From: Aliarcobacter faecis | GTDB lineage: Bacteria; Campylobacterota; Campylobacteria; Campylobacterales; Arcobacteraceae | Direction: 5' to 3' | Assembly: GCF_013201705.1 (NCBI RefSeq) | Contig: NZ_CP053837.1 | Coordinates: 2,170,001 to 2,234,000 of the forward strand | DNA: 64,000 nucleotides | Shown: piece after piece, positions 44,217 through 52,941 of the stretch | Layout of the letters: each line of letters begins with the position of its first letter | How positions within the stretch are numbered: position 1 is the first letter of the stretch | Program-made: the position numbers and the translations under genes | Notes under the pieces: model-generated | Told to the model about the DNA's origin: nothing | The model's database searches: none | What the model saw: the letters and a program-made list of their open reading frames with translations, nothing else

Positions 44217-45809
44217 TTACATATAAACTTTTTTATACCACAAAGAGAATATAAAAAGTGAATATAGATGTTGTTTAAACTTATTTGAACTAGCAAGTGA
44301 ATAAATATGTTTTAGATAGTTTTCATTAAAAAATTGTGTCTGTCTATTTACTTCCAAAATTGTATCTAAAATAGAACTGCCAAATTCACTTTGAAGCCAC
44401 TCGTTAAAAGGAGAATTAAAACCTTTTTTAACTCTATTTATAATCTCTTTTGGTATATGTTTTTGTGCAATCTTTTTAAGAAGATATTTATTTGTATCTC
44501 CAACTTTTATACTACTTTCTACACTAAAAATATATTTTAATATATCATTATCTAAAAATGGTGTGTGTATTTGTAAAGAGTTTGCAGTTGAAACTCCATA
44601 AACCTTTGTTAAAACAGGATTTGCAACCCAAAGTTTTATATCAATATAGCTCATATTATCTACAAAATCTTTTTTGGGTGTCTCACTTTTAAATGTTGGT
44701 ACTTTTGTAAAAAGCTTTCTTTTTTGCATATCATTAAAAACTTCTCCAAAAGAGTTATAAATATTTTGCTTTTTTACAACTCTTCTTAAATATTCACTCT
44801 CTTTTGTATTATTTTGTAAAGCAGAAACTATCTCTTCCAAAAAATCATTTTGCTCTTTGGTTAAAGATTCTTGGAATTTATAATATTTCAAAAATTTTGC
44901 ATAATTATCATATCCTAAAAATAGCTCATCAGCACCTTCACCAGATAATAATTTATTTACTCCACAATTCTTAACATTTTTTAATAAAATATTTAGTGGA
45001 ATTGCTGCACTATCAGCATGTGGTTCATCAAAATTATCTAAAGAGCTATAAAAATTATCTATATATGTTTTTTTATCAATAATCACTTCATGATGATTTG
45101 AACCTATATGTTTTGAAGTAATTTTTGCAAAATCTAATTCACAGTAGTTTTTATATTCACTATATCCTATACTAAAAGTATCTATCTTTTTACCAGATAT
45201 CTTTGTATAAATTGAAGAGATAGTTGAACTATCAACTCCACCACTTAAAAGTGTACTAGGAGATGAAATAAGCCGTTTTTCTATTGCAGAGTATAAAAGT
45301 TCTTCTAAATCCTTTAAAGCTCTATTTTCATCATTTATAGCTTTATATGTATTGATTTTATAATATCGTTTTTTGATTAGATCTTTATTCTTTTCAAAAA
45401 CAATAAAACTAGCCTCTTCAAGTTTATAAATATCTGTATAAAAAGTATCTTCACCAAAAGTTGAAAAATATTGCATATATTTACTAATAGCCACTTTATT
45501 TATCTTTGGTAGAACTGGAAGCTCTTTTAAAATATCTTTAATAGAAGTTGAAAAAATAAATTTATTCTCTTTTATAGTATAGTAAAAAGGAATATTTCCA
45601 AATCTATCACGAGAACAAAAATATAGATTTTTTCTCTTATCATATATGCAAAAAGCAAAAACTCCATCAAGTTTTGACAAAAACTCAAAACCAAACTTTA
45701 GATACAAATCTTCTAAAAGCAAAATCTCATCATAAAATAAAAAGCTATTTTTATTATATATTTCACCTTCAAAAAAAATAGTTAAATCTTTTAAATCAAA
45801 ATTTTTCAA
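44217..45809 (-). CDS. Asparagine-synthetase-like protein lacking the glutaminase nucleophile
   Basis: 530 residues from TTG 45809 with AAGGT upstream. The C-terminal synthetase domain has the PP-loop LLSGGVDSSTISS (about 187-199) and GEGADELFLGYDNYAKF, and is complete. The N-terminus starts at what is normally residue about 65-70 of AsnB (FFEGEIYNKNSFLFYDEI...), so the class II amidotransferase domain lacks the MCG segment with the catalytic Cys. The upstream gene ends only 4 nt away, leaving no room for the missing part. It must use free ammonia, or do a related ATP-dependent amidation or ligation, if active. Confidence 0.85.
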   Translation of the reverse strand: MKNFDLKDLTIFFEGEIYNKNSFLFYDEILLLEDLYLKFGFEFLSKLDGVFAFCIYDKRKNLYFCSRDRFGNIPFYYTIKENKFIFSTSIKDILKELPVLPKINKVAISKYMQYFSTFGEDTFYTDIYKLEEASFIVFEKNKDLIKKRYYKINTYKAINDENRALKDLEELLYSAIEKRLISSPSTLLSGGVDSSTISSIYTKISGKKIDTFSIGYSEYKNYCELDFAKITSKHIGSNHHEVIIDKKTYIDNFYSSLDNFDEPHADSAAIPLNILLKNVKNCGVNKLLSGEGADELFLGYDNYAKFLKYYKFQESLTKEQNDFLEEIVSALQNNTKESEYLRRVVKKQNIYNSFGEVFNDMQKRKLFTKVPTFKSETPKKDFVDNMSYIDIKLWVANPVLTKVYGVSTANSLQIHTPFLDNDILKYIFSVESSIKVGDTNKYLLKKIAQKHIPKEIINRVKKGFNSPFNEWLQSEFGSSILDTILEVNRQTQFFNENYLKHIYSLASSNKFKQHLYSLFIFSLWYKKVYM

Positions 45810-45813
45810 ATAT

Positions 45814-46728
45814 TTACCTTATAAAATAGTCAATAATTTCTATATAAAAATGCAAAAGAGCTACAAAAATAGCACTTGAAACCAAAATAGTTGCTGCTAC
45901 ATCTGTTGGTTTTGTATTATAAATTACAGAAAAATTTACATTATTTACTGCTAATGGCATCATAAGTTCCATAATCAAAATAGAAGCAACCATTGAGTTT
46001 AAATTTGTAAAATTCACTACAACCAAAACTCCAATAATTGGTAAAAGAATATGTTTTGCAAAACTTACTTGTAAAGACAATTTCCAAGGCATAGTTTTCA
46101 CTTTTACATTATAAAGATATGTTCCAAAAATAATTAATTGTAGAGTCAAAGAGGTATAAGCTCCCATTTCTAAAGCAAAGTCAAACTCTTTTGGAATAGG
46201 AACTTCATAATAATTTACACATAAAGCTAAAAGTGCAAACCAAATAACGGGAATCTTAAAGATAGATTTCATAGACTCCTTAAAATTAAATCTCTCTCTT
46301 GCAAAAAAATAGATAGATATTGTGTACATAAAAAAGATATTTGCAATATTTATAATACTTGTATATGGAACAGACTCCACACCAAAAAGTGCAATTCCAA
46401 GAGGGATTCCCAGATTTCCAGTATTTCCTATCAAAGCTGTTGCTAAAAAGATATTTTCATCTGTTTTAGAAGAGAAGATAAATTTTGAGTATAAAAGCAT
46501 TAAAACTAAAGTTACACCCATACAAAGAAGAAAAAATAGTGGAGATATAATAAACTCATAATTTATTGGTTCTTTTGTTAATCCCCAAAAAATCATAATT
46601 GGTTGGAGAAAATATAAAGAAAGAAGAACTAATGATTTTTCATCTATTTGGGTTTTTAGCCTTTTTTTTGCAATAAAACCCAAAAAGATAAAAAAATAAA
46701 TGGGAAGTACAGAGAGTATCGCTTCTAT
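45814..46728 (-). CDS. AEC-family transporter, probable ATA start
   Basis: 304 residues if begun at ATA 46728. The first ordinary start in frame (TTG 46683) would delete the first membrane helix. Codons upstream of it encode EAILSVLPIYFFIFLGF, exactly the first helix of AEC carriers, back to a stop; AAAGGA lies 6 nt before an ATA. Ten hydrophobic segments follow, including SLYFLQPIMIFWGL, LIGNTGNLGIPLGIALFG (the conserved family crossover) and LMMPLAVNNVNF. AEC proteins export or import organic acids or auxin-like molecules; the substrate is unknown. It lies 21 nt after the Pit gene. Confidence 0.85.
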   Translation of the reverse strand: MEAILSVLPIYFFIFLGFIAKKRLKTQIDEKSLVLLSLYFLQPIMIFWGLTKEPINYEFIISPLFFLLCMGVTLVLMLLYSKFIFSSKTDENIFLATALIGNTGNLGIPLGIALFGVESVPYTSIINIANIFFMYTISIYFFARERFNFKESMKSIFKIPVIWFALLALCVNYYEVPIPKEFDFALEMGAYTSLTLQLIIFGTYLYNVKVKTMPWKLSLQVSFAKHILLPIIGVLVVVNFTNLNSMVASILIMELMMPLAVNNVNFSVIYNTKPTDVAATILVSSAIFVALLHFYIEIIDYFIR

Positions 46729-46749
46729 TTTTTATCCTTTTGTAGCAGT

Positions 46750-48336
46750 TTAAACTGCTACAATTCCTTTTATCATATAATAAATCCCAGCTCCAAGAAG
46801 TGCTGAAGCAGGTACAGTAATAACCCAAGCTGCAACTATTTTTTTAACTGCATCTCTTTTTACATATTTTGCACCTTTTGCTTGTTTAAAATCTTTTTTC
46901 TCTTGTTTTACTTGAGCTTCAATTTCATCAATTTTCTTAAATAATTCAACAATTTTTATATAAATTTGTTTATTTTTATCTTTTACAGCTTCAAGTTTTG
47001 CCAAATCTGCTTGAGATTTTTCAAGCTCTTTTTTATGTTTTTTAAATTTTTCTCTTATATCTTGAACATAATTTCTTTCAGTTTTATCTAAAGCTTCTCT
47101 TAAAAATCCAACACCAAAAATTCCCCCAATTGTAATATGAGTAGAAGAAACAGGAAGCCCCAATTGACTAGCAAGAATAACTGTAATTGCTGTAGCTATA
47201 GCAATAGAAAAAGCTCTCATTTGGTCAAGTTCTGTTATCTCATTTCCAACTGTTTTTATAAGTCTAGGACCATATAAAATAAGCCCAATAACTATACCAA
47301 TAGCACCAACTAACATAATCCAAAAAGGAATAGATGCAACACCACCAATTTGACCTGCATTTACAATTGCATCATTAATTGCAGCTAATGGTCCAATAGC
47401 ATTTGAAACATCATTTGCTCCATGTGCAAAAGACAACAAAGCTGCACCAAAAATAAGTGCAGGAGTAAAAAGTTTATTTACACTTGCTCTATCATTTAAA
47501 AGAGATGGGAAACTCTTTTCAACACTTTTTTTAGATAAGAAATATGCAATAATTGCTAAAACCAAACTTATTATTGAAGCACCTATAAAACCAATATGAA
47601 CTAATTGTTTTAAACCTTTTAAAATCAAATAAGTTGAAAATGCCCAAGTCATAACAGCTATTAGAAATGGAACAAATTTTTTAGCTTGTTCTAACATATC
47701 CTCTTTATAAACAATCTGTTTTTTTATAAAATATAAAAAACTAGCAGCTATTAATCCACCTAAAAGTGGAGATATAACCCAAGAACTAACAATAGTTCCT
47801 AAACTTCCCCAATTTAAAATAGTAAATCCAGCTGCTGCTATTCCAGCCCCCATAACTCCACCAACTATTGCATGAGTTGTTGAAACTGGAGCTCCAATAG
47901 AAGTAGCAAAGTTAAGCCAAACTGCACCTGCAAGAAGTCCAGCTGTCATAGCCCAAATAAATGAATTTACATCTGTTATAGCAGAAGGGTCTATAATTCC
48001 ACTTTTAATAGTATTAACAACATCTCCACCAGCAATTATAGCTCCTGCACTTTCAAATATTGCAGCAATTATAATAGCACCTGTTAAAGTTAATGCTTTT
48101 GCACCAACAGCTGGTCCTACATTATTTGAAACATCATTTGCACCAATATTTAAAGCCATATAAGCTCCAAAAATTGCTCCAATAATTAAAAAAGTGTTAT
48201 CTGGGATATTTCCGTGAGATGTGTATGTCCAAAGAAAAACTGCTAATAAAAATAGCAACGAAAGAGTTAATTTTGCAAAGCTAGAAAGAGATTTCTCGGT
48301 GGCACTTTCTATGGTCTTTATGGTCTTCATATCCAT
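46750..48336 (-). CDS. pitA: Low-affinity inorganic phosphate transporter (Pit family)
   Basis: 528 residues. It has the duplicated PHO4 signature: GANDVSNNVGPAVGAKALT (N-half, about 61-79) and AHGANDVSNAIGPLAAI (C-half, about 303-319), with GLPVSSTHITIGGIFGVG and APVSTTHAIVGGVMG, and about ten TM helices. A cytosolic Lys/Glu-rich coiled coil (about 425-500: KFKKHKKELEKSQADLAKLE) is inserted before the last helix. The pump couples phosphate (metal-phosphate) to protons or sodium. AAGGA precedes the ATG. Confidence 0.92.
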   Translation of the reverse strand: MDMKTIKTIESATEKSLSSFAKLTLSLLFLLAVFLWTYTSHGNIPDNTFLIIGAIFGAYMALNIGANDVSNNVGPAVGAKALTLTGAIIIAAIFESAGAIIAGGDVVNTIKSGIIDPSAITDVNSFIWAMTAGLLAGAVWLNFATSIGAPVSTTHAIVGGVMGAGIAAAGFTILNWGSLGTIVSSWVISPLLGGLIAASFLYFIKKQIVYKEDMLEQAKKFVPFLIAVMTWAFSTYLILKGLKQLVHIGFIGASIISLVLAIIAYFLSKKSVEKSFPSLLNDRASVNKLFTPALIFGAALLSFAHGANDVSNAIGPLAAINDAIVNAGQIGGVASIPFWIMLVGAIGIVIGLILYGPRLIKTVGNEITELDQMRAFSIAIATAITVILASQLGLPVSSTHITIGGIFGVGFLREALDKTERNYVQDIREKFKKHKKELEKSQADLAKLEAVKDKNKQIYIKIVELFKKIDEIEAQVKQEKKDFKQAKGAKYVKRDAVKKIVAAWVITVPASALLGAGIYYMIKGIVAV

Positions 48337-48693
48337 AATGTAATCCTTATGTAATTAAATTGTGATTACTATATTATATTGGAAATACTCTTATTTATAT
48401 ATTATAAAAAATAATTTATTTATCTAAGGATTTATAATCCAGAAGTTACTAATTTATCAAGAACTTTATATAAGAAATTAAGAATAATAGAAGCTCTATA
48501 TTTATAAAAATTTAGTTTAAAAAGAAAAGATAATTACATAAGATTTATAAAAATAATAAAATTAGCCCTCTTAAAAGAAAATATTTCTTTAAAATAGAAC
48601 TAAATTTATAGTAGAAAGAGAAATCAGCAATAAAAAAAGATATCGTTCTTAATTTATCACTTATAGTTTCTCTATTAATATGAAAATACTATA
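48337..48693. other. 357 bp gene-free region between pitA and the helicase gene
   Basis: AT-rich, with stops in all frames and no tRNA or other RNA fold that I can recognise. It must hold the pitA promoter: on the minus strand TATAAT (48373-48378) is a candidate -10, 37 bp before the ATG. The far end has the 3' end of the helicase transcript. Nothing else is seen. Confidence 0.5.
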
Positions 48694-50226
48694 TTAATCT
48701 TGTCTTCTAGCTCTTTGAGCTCTAGCTGGTTTATCTGTATTAGTTTTAGAACTATTTGAAGGTCTTTGTCTTGATCTTGAACCTGTAGAATCATCTCTAC
48801 TACTTCTTTCAGTTCTATCTGCTCCTCTTTTATCTCTTCTAAAATTGTTTCTTCTTCCATTTCGATTTCTAGAGCCACTTCTATCATCACCTCTATCCCC
48901 TTTAGAAATCATCTCTAAAAGTTTTTTGATATCAATTTCACTTTTTCCAATATTATTATTTCCTTTAACATAAGTTTTAGAAGCAATAATTGAAGCTAAT
49001 TTAAATGCAATTGTAGAAATATCAAACTCTTCTTTTAACTCTTCAACAATAGTTATTGCATAGTCTTTTACTTCTTGGTCTAATATTGTCTGTTTAAGTT
49101 CATCTATTTTCTTTTGTTTAACAGTTGAAATATTTGGAACAATTTTTGATTCAAGTTTTGCTCCAATTGTTTTTTCAATTCTCTGAAGAGTTCTAAATTC
49201 ATGAGGTGTTACTATAGAAATAGCCATCCCATCTTTTCCAGCTCTTCCTGTTCTTCCAATTCTATGAACATAAGACTCTCCATCAAAAGGTAAATGATAG
49301 TTAAATACATGTGTTACATCATTTACATCAAGTCCTCTTGCAGCTACATCTGTTGCTATTAAAACTTCAAGTTTTGAAGATTTAAAAGCTTTTATAGCCT
49401 CTTCTCTTTGTTTTTGTTCCATATCACCATGAAGTGCTTTTGCCATAAATCCCTGAGATACTAAAAAAGTTGATAATCTATCAACATCTTTTTTTGTTCT
49501 ACAAAAAATTATAGATTTTTTTGGATTTTTATAATCAAAAAGTCTTATTAGTGCATCATCTCTTTCTCTCTCATCAACTACATAAAATGTTTGAGTGATA
49601 TTTATATTTGTTACATTAGCTTGTGTAATTGTTACAAATTCTGGCTCTTTTAAAATAGTTTTTGCTAAATTTTTAATAGCTACTGGCATTGTTGCTGAGA
49701 AAAGTAAAGTTTGTCTATTTTCTGGAAGATATGTAAAAATATCTTTAATATCATCTAAAAATCCCATATCAAGCATCTCATCTGCTTCATCTAAAACTAC
49801 AAAATTTGGTTTAATTTTTATTTGTTCATTTCTTAATAAATCAAGAAGTCTTCCTGGAGTTGCTACAATTACATTTGAATTTTCAAGAAGTTTTATCTGT
49901 CTTGTATATGATTGTCCACCATAAACTGTTGCTGTATTTACTCCTAAATGTTTTCCAAATCTATAAATTTCATCTGATACTTGCATTGCAAGCTCTCTAG
50001 TTGGAACTATAACTAAAGCCTCTCCAGCTTTTTTTCCTAATTTATTTAAAATTGGTAAACCAAATGCTGCTGTTTTACCAGTTCCTGTATGTGCTTGACC
50101 AACAATATCTTTTCCATCTAGCACATATGGAATTGCTTCAATTTGTATTGGACTTGGCTCTTTAAATCCAGCTTCGTCTATCGCTTTTTGTAGAAGCTCT
50201 TTAAAATTAAAATCTTTAAAAGTCAC
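48694..50226 (-). CDS. DEAD-box RNA helicase
   Basis: 510 residues from GTG 50226 with AGAGGAT upstream. All motifs are present: Q motif PSPIQIEAIPYVL, I AHTGTGKTA, Ia PTRELAMQV, Ib TPGRLLD, II VLDEADEMLD, III FSATMP, IV IIFCRTKK, V ATDVAARGLDV, VI HRIGRTGRAG. The tail (about 440-510) is Arg/Gly/Ser/Asp rich (RGDDRSGSRNRNGRRNNF), an RNA-binding extension as in DeaD/CsdA and RhlE. Likely roles are ribosome assembly and cold adaptation. Confidence 0.94.
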   Translation of the reverse strand: MTFKDFNFKELLQKAIDEAGFKEPSPIQIEAIPYVLDGKDIVGQAHTGTGKTAAFGLPILNKLGKKAGEALVIVPTRELAMQVSDEIYRFGKHLGVNTATVYGGQSYTRQIKLLENSNVIVATPGRLLDLLRNEQIKIKPNFVVLDEADEMLDMGFLDDIKDIFTYLPENRQTLLFSATMPVAIKNLAKTILKEPEFVTITQANVTNINITQTFYVVDERERDDALIRLFDYKNPKKSIIFCRTKKDVDRLSTFLVSQGFMAKALHGDMEQKQREEAIKAFKSSKLEVLIATDVAARGLDVNDVTHVFNYHLPFDGESYVHRIGRTGRAGKDGMAISIVTPHEFRTLQRIEKTIGAKLESKIVPNISTVKQKKIDELKQTILDQEVKDYAITIVEELKEEFDISTIAFKLASIIASKTYVKGNNNIGKSEIDIKKLLEMISKGDRGDDRSGSRNRNGRRNNFRRDKRGADRTERSSRDDSTGSRSRQRPSNSSKTNTDKPARAQRARRQD

Positions 50227-50379
50227 TTTTTTATCCTCTAAGTATATATTTCAAATATACACTCTTATATTGAAAAAACCTTTCTATTGAATGTATTATC
50301 AAGCATAAAAAATTATGTAAGTTTTTAGTATAAAATTACTAAATTTTAAAAAAGATAGGCATATAAATGTGTATAAATC

Positions 50380-50385
50380 GGGGGG
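50380..50385. repeat. G6 homopolymer upstream of the helicase gene
   Basis: A run of six G (TCGGGGGGAT) stands out in a very AT-rich intergenic sequence about 155 bp upstream of the helicase start. It is short for a phase-variable tract. Confidence 0.4.
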
Positions 50386-50414
50386 ATTATAACTAAGTTT
50401 ATATTAAGTTTTGC

Positions 50415-50443
50415 TTTAAGAAAGAAATTATTTCTTTCTTAAA
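50415..50443 (-). terminator. Hairpin after accC
   Basis: TTTAAGAAAGAAA-TTA-TTTCTTTCTTAAA is a perfect 13 bp inverted repeat just past the accC stop. The U-tract after it on the minus strand is weak. Confidence 0.55.
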
Positions 50444-50446
50444 TAT

Positions 50447-51799
50447 TTAAATACTATCTAAACCTTTATAGTTTTCAAGGTATTTTGTATCGTAATTATT
50501 TTCTATGAAATCTTTATTTAACATCATTTTTTTAAGAAATGGAATATTTGTTTTTATTCCTTCAACTTCAAATTCACTTAAAGCTCGTTTCATAATATTG
50601 ATAGCTTTTTCTCTATCTCTTCCCCAAACAATTAGTTTTCCAATCATTGAATCATAATATGGAGGTACTACATAATTTGCATAAATATGAGAATCAACTC
50701 TTACATTTCTTCCACCTGGAACCATCCATTGAGTTATTTTTCCAGGGCATGGTAAAAATGTATTTGGATCTTCAGCTGTAATTCTACACTCTATTGCATG
50801 TCCTCTAAATTTAATACTATCTTGAGATGGTAACTTTTCACCTTCTGCTACTTTAATCATCCATTCAATAATATCAAGACCTGAAACCATTTCTGAAACA
50901 GGATGTTCAACTTGAAGTCTTGTATTCATCTCCATAAAATAGATATTTTGTTTATCATCAGCTAAAAATTCAAAAGTTCCAGCCCCTTCATATTTCAAAT
51001 ATTTCGTAGCTTTTATTGCAACATCATGAAGTTTTGCTCTTGTCTCATCATTTAATAAAATTGCAGGAGATTCCTCTATTACTTTTTGATGTCTTCTTTG
51101 AAGTGAGCAATCTCTTTCGCCAATATGAATAGCATTTCCATGACTATCTCCAAGAACTTGAACTTCTATATGTCTTGGATTATTTATAAATCTTTCAAGA
51201 TACATAGTTCCATCACCAAATGCTGCAAGTGCTTCACTTGAAGCCGCAAGATACATATGGTCAAATTCTGACTCCTCTTTAATAAGTCTCATTCCTCTTC
51301 CACCGCCACCAGCAGCAGCTTTTGCCATAATTGGATATCCAATTTCTCTTGCTATTTTTTTACCATCTTCAAGAGTTCGAACAGCACCTTTACTTCCTGG
51401 AACAACAGGAACTCCAGCTTTTACCATCTCCTCTTTTGCTTTTGATTTATCAGCCATTTTCTCCATAACTTCAGATGTTGGTCCAATAAATTTGATATTA
51501 TGCAATTTACAAATCTCTACAAAATCTTGATTTTCAGATAAAAATCCATATCCAGGAAAAATTGCATCACATCCTGTCATTTCAGCTGCAGTTATAATTG
51601 CTGGAATATTTAAGTATGATTCACTTGATTTTGCTCCACCAATACAAACTGCTTCATCTGCATGTTTTAAGTATGAAGCATTTTTATCTCCTGCACTATA
51701 AATAGCAACAGATTTTTTTCCCATCTCTTTAATAGTTCTAATAGCTCTTTGAACTATCTCACCTCTATTTGCTATTAAAATCTTTTTTATTTCTGCCAT
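50447..51799 (-). CDS. accC: Acetyl-CoA carboxylase biotin carboxylase subunit
   Basis: 450 residues, standard length. It carboxylates biotin on AccB using ATP and bicarbonate. It has the biotin carboxylase N-domain (KILIANRGEIVQRAIRTIKE), the ATP-grasp glycine loop KAAAGGGGRGMRLI (about 158-171), VQVLGDSHGNAIHIGERDCSLQRRHQKVIEE, EMNTRLQVEHPVSE (about 287-300) with the catalytic residues, and the C-terminal closure domain. It lies 10 nt downstream of accB. Confidence 0.96.
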   Translation of the reverse strand: MAEIKKILIANRGEIVQRAIRTIKEMGKKSVAIYSAGDKNASYLKHADEAVCIGGAKSSESYLNIPAIITAAEMTGCDAIFPGYGFLSENQDFVEICKLHNIKFIGPTSEVMEKMADKSKAKEEMVKAGVPVVPGSKGAVRTLEDGKKIAREIGYPIMAKAAAGGGGRGMRLIKEESEFDHMYLAASSEALAAFGDGTMYLERFINNPRHIEVQVLGDSHGNAIHIGERDCSLQRRHQKVIEESPAILLNDETRAKLHDVAIKATKYLKYEGAGTFEFLADDKQNIYFMEMNTRLQVEHPVSEMVSGLDIIEWMIKVAEGEKLPSQDSIKFRGHAIECRITAEDPNTFLPCPGKITQWMVPGGRNVRVDSHIYANYVVPPYYDSMIGKLIVWGRDREKAINIMKRALSEFEVEGIKTNIPFLKKMMLNKDFIENNYDTKYLENYKGLDSI

Positions 51800-51809
51800 A
51801 TTTTACTAC

Positions 51810-52289
51810 TTATATTTTTTCAACTACAAAAATTGGCATATCATATTCAACTGGTTCACCATTTTGAACTAATATTTCAACAATTTTACAATCAAACTCT
51901 GCTTCAACTTCATTCATAATTTTCATAGCTTCTAAAATACATAAAGTTTGACCTTTTCTAACAGTATCACCAATTCCACAAAATGCTGGAGAATCAGGAG
52001 ATGGAGAAGAGTAATAAGTTCCAACCATTGGAGCATTTATTGTAATTCCATTTGTAGTTGGTGTAGTTTTATCTTCACTAGCTGTTGATGTAGAAGATAC
52101 AGTAGCTTGAGTAGTTGCTACTTGAATAGGAGCTGAAACTGGAACCATAGGAGAGCTAGCAACAGTTGTAACGCCACCTTCAAAACCTCTTTGCATAGAG
52201 ATTTCAAATTCTCCTTCTTTGATTCTTAGTTTATTAAGTTCACTTTTATCGAAAACTCTAATTAACTCTTTGATATCTTTAAAATCCAT
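51810..52289 (-). CDS. accB: Biotin carboxyl carrier protein
   Basis: 159 residues. An N-terminal helical region (MDFKDIKELIRVFDKSELNK) and Thr/Ala/Ser/Pro-rich linker (about 40-80) precede the biotinyl domain, which carries the biotin lysine in LEAMKIMNEVEAE (about 117-129) and the thumb region APMVGTYYSSPSPDSPAF. AAAGG precedes the ATG and the promoter has an extended -10 (TGATATTAT). Operon accB-accC; the transferase genes accA and accD are elsewhere. Confidence 0.95.
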   Translation of the reverse strand: MDFKDIKELIRVFDKSELNKLRIKEGEFEISMQRGFEGGVTTVASSPMVPVSAPIQVATTQATVSSTSTASEDKTTPTTNGITINAPMVGTYYSSPSPDSPAFCGIGDTVRKGQTLCILEAMKIMNEVEAEFDCKIVEILVQNGEPVEYDMPIFVVEKI

Positions 52290-52321
52290 AATTTAGCCTT
52301 TTTTTTAGTAAAATTTCTATC

Positions 52322-52330
52322 ATAATATCA
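52322..52330 (-). promoter_or_regulatory. Extended -10 promoter of accBC
   Basis: On the minus strand TGA-TATTAT (hexamer 52322-52327) lies 32 bp before the accB ATG, within the divergent accB / dCMP deaminase region. Confidence 0.55.
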
Positions 52331-52402
52331 AAATATTTCTAATATTTATATTTTTATTTAAAAAAATAAGCAATTTTTAAGATTATGAATTAAAATCTCT
52401 TT

Positions 52403-52411
52403 TGATATAAT
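52403..52411 (+). promoter_or_regulatory. Extended -10 promoter of the dCMP deaminase gene
   Basis: TGATATAAT (hexamer 52406-52411) lies 28 bp before ATG 52440, with AGGA at 52429-52432. Confidence 0.65.
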
Positions 52412-52439
52412 CTTATACAAAAAAATTTAGGATAACTCT

Positions 52440-52877
52440 ATGTTAAATGATAAAAGCTTTATAAATATAGCAAAAGAGATTGCACTTGCTTCAAAATGTG
52501 TATCAAAACAAGTAGGTGCAGTAATAGTAAAAGATGGAAGAATTTTATCAACTGGTTATAATGGAACACCCCCAGGATATAAAAATTGTAGCGAATATTG
52601 GAATGGAGAATATACAAAAGAGCATCACGAATGGTCAAAAACTTATGAAATTCATGCAGAGATGAATGCAATTATTTGGGCAGCTAGAAAAGGTATATCA
52701 ATAGAAGGTGCTACTATTTATGTAACTTTAGAACCTTGTAGTGAATGTTCAAAAAATTTAATAGCAAGTGGAATAAAAAGAATAGTTTATGAAAAAGCTT
52801 ATGAACATACAAACTCTCTTATTATTTCAAAATTTTTAGAAGATAATGGGGTTAAGATAGAACAAATTATAAATTGA
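52440..52877 (+). CDS. Deoxycytidylate deaminase (ComEB-like)
   Basis: 145 residues. It deaminates dCMP to dUMP for dTTP supply. The zinc site of the cytidine deaminase fold is complete: EIHAEMNAI (His/Glu, about 71-79) and LEPCSECSKNL (Cys pair, about 98-101). The N-terminal SKCVSKQVGAVIVKDGRILSTG and YNGTPPGYKNCSE segments match the dCMP deaminase group. It has its own promoter and lies upstream of, but is likely separate from, the lactate cluster. Confidence 0.93.
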   Translation: MLNDKSFINIAKEIALASKCVSKQVGAVIVKDGRILSTGYNGTPPGYKNCSEYWNGEYTKEHHEWSKTYEIHAEMNAIIWAARKGISIEGATIYVTLEPCSECSKNLIASGIKRIVYEKAYEHTNSLIISKFLEDNGVKIEQIIN

Positions 52878-52888
52878 ATAAAAAAATA

Positions 52889-52904
52889 TCATAACTTTCT
52901 CATA
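52889..52904 (+). promoter_or_regulatory. TCATA-N6-TCATA direct repeat upstream of lutA
   Basis: TCATA at 52889-52893 and again at 52900-52904 (11 bp period). A -10-like TATAAA follows at 52912-52917, so the pair covers the -35 position. The same arrangement occurs before lctP and dld. Confidence 0.55.
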
Positions 52905-52941
52905 TTTTAATTATAAAATTAGTTAAAAAAAGGAGAAAAGT

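Noticed and set aside
46640-46828. Short minus-strand ORF of about 62 codons with many Cys and Tyr
   Set aside because: It lies across the pitA end and the AEC start in another frame; both are strongly supported genes, so it is a shadow frame.
48337-48693. Possible decayed gene or small RNA
   Set aside because: Stops occur in all frames, and no clear hairpin-plus-U-tract or promoter pair for a separate RNA is visible.
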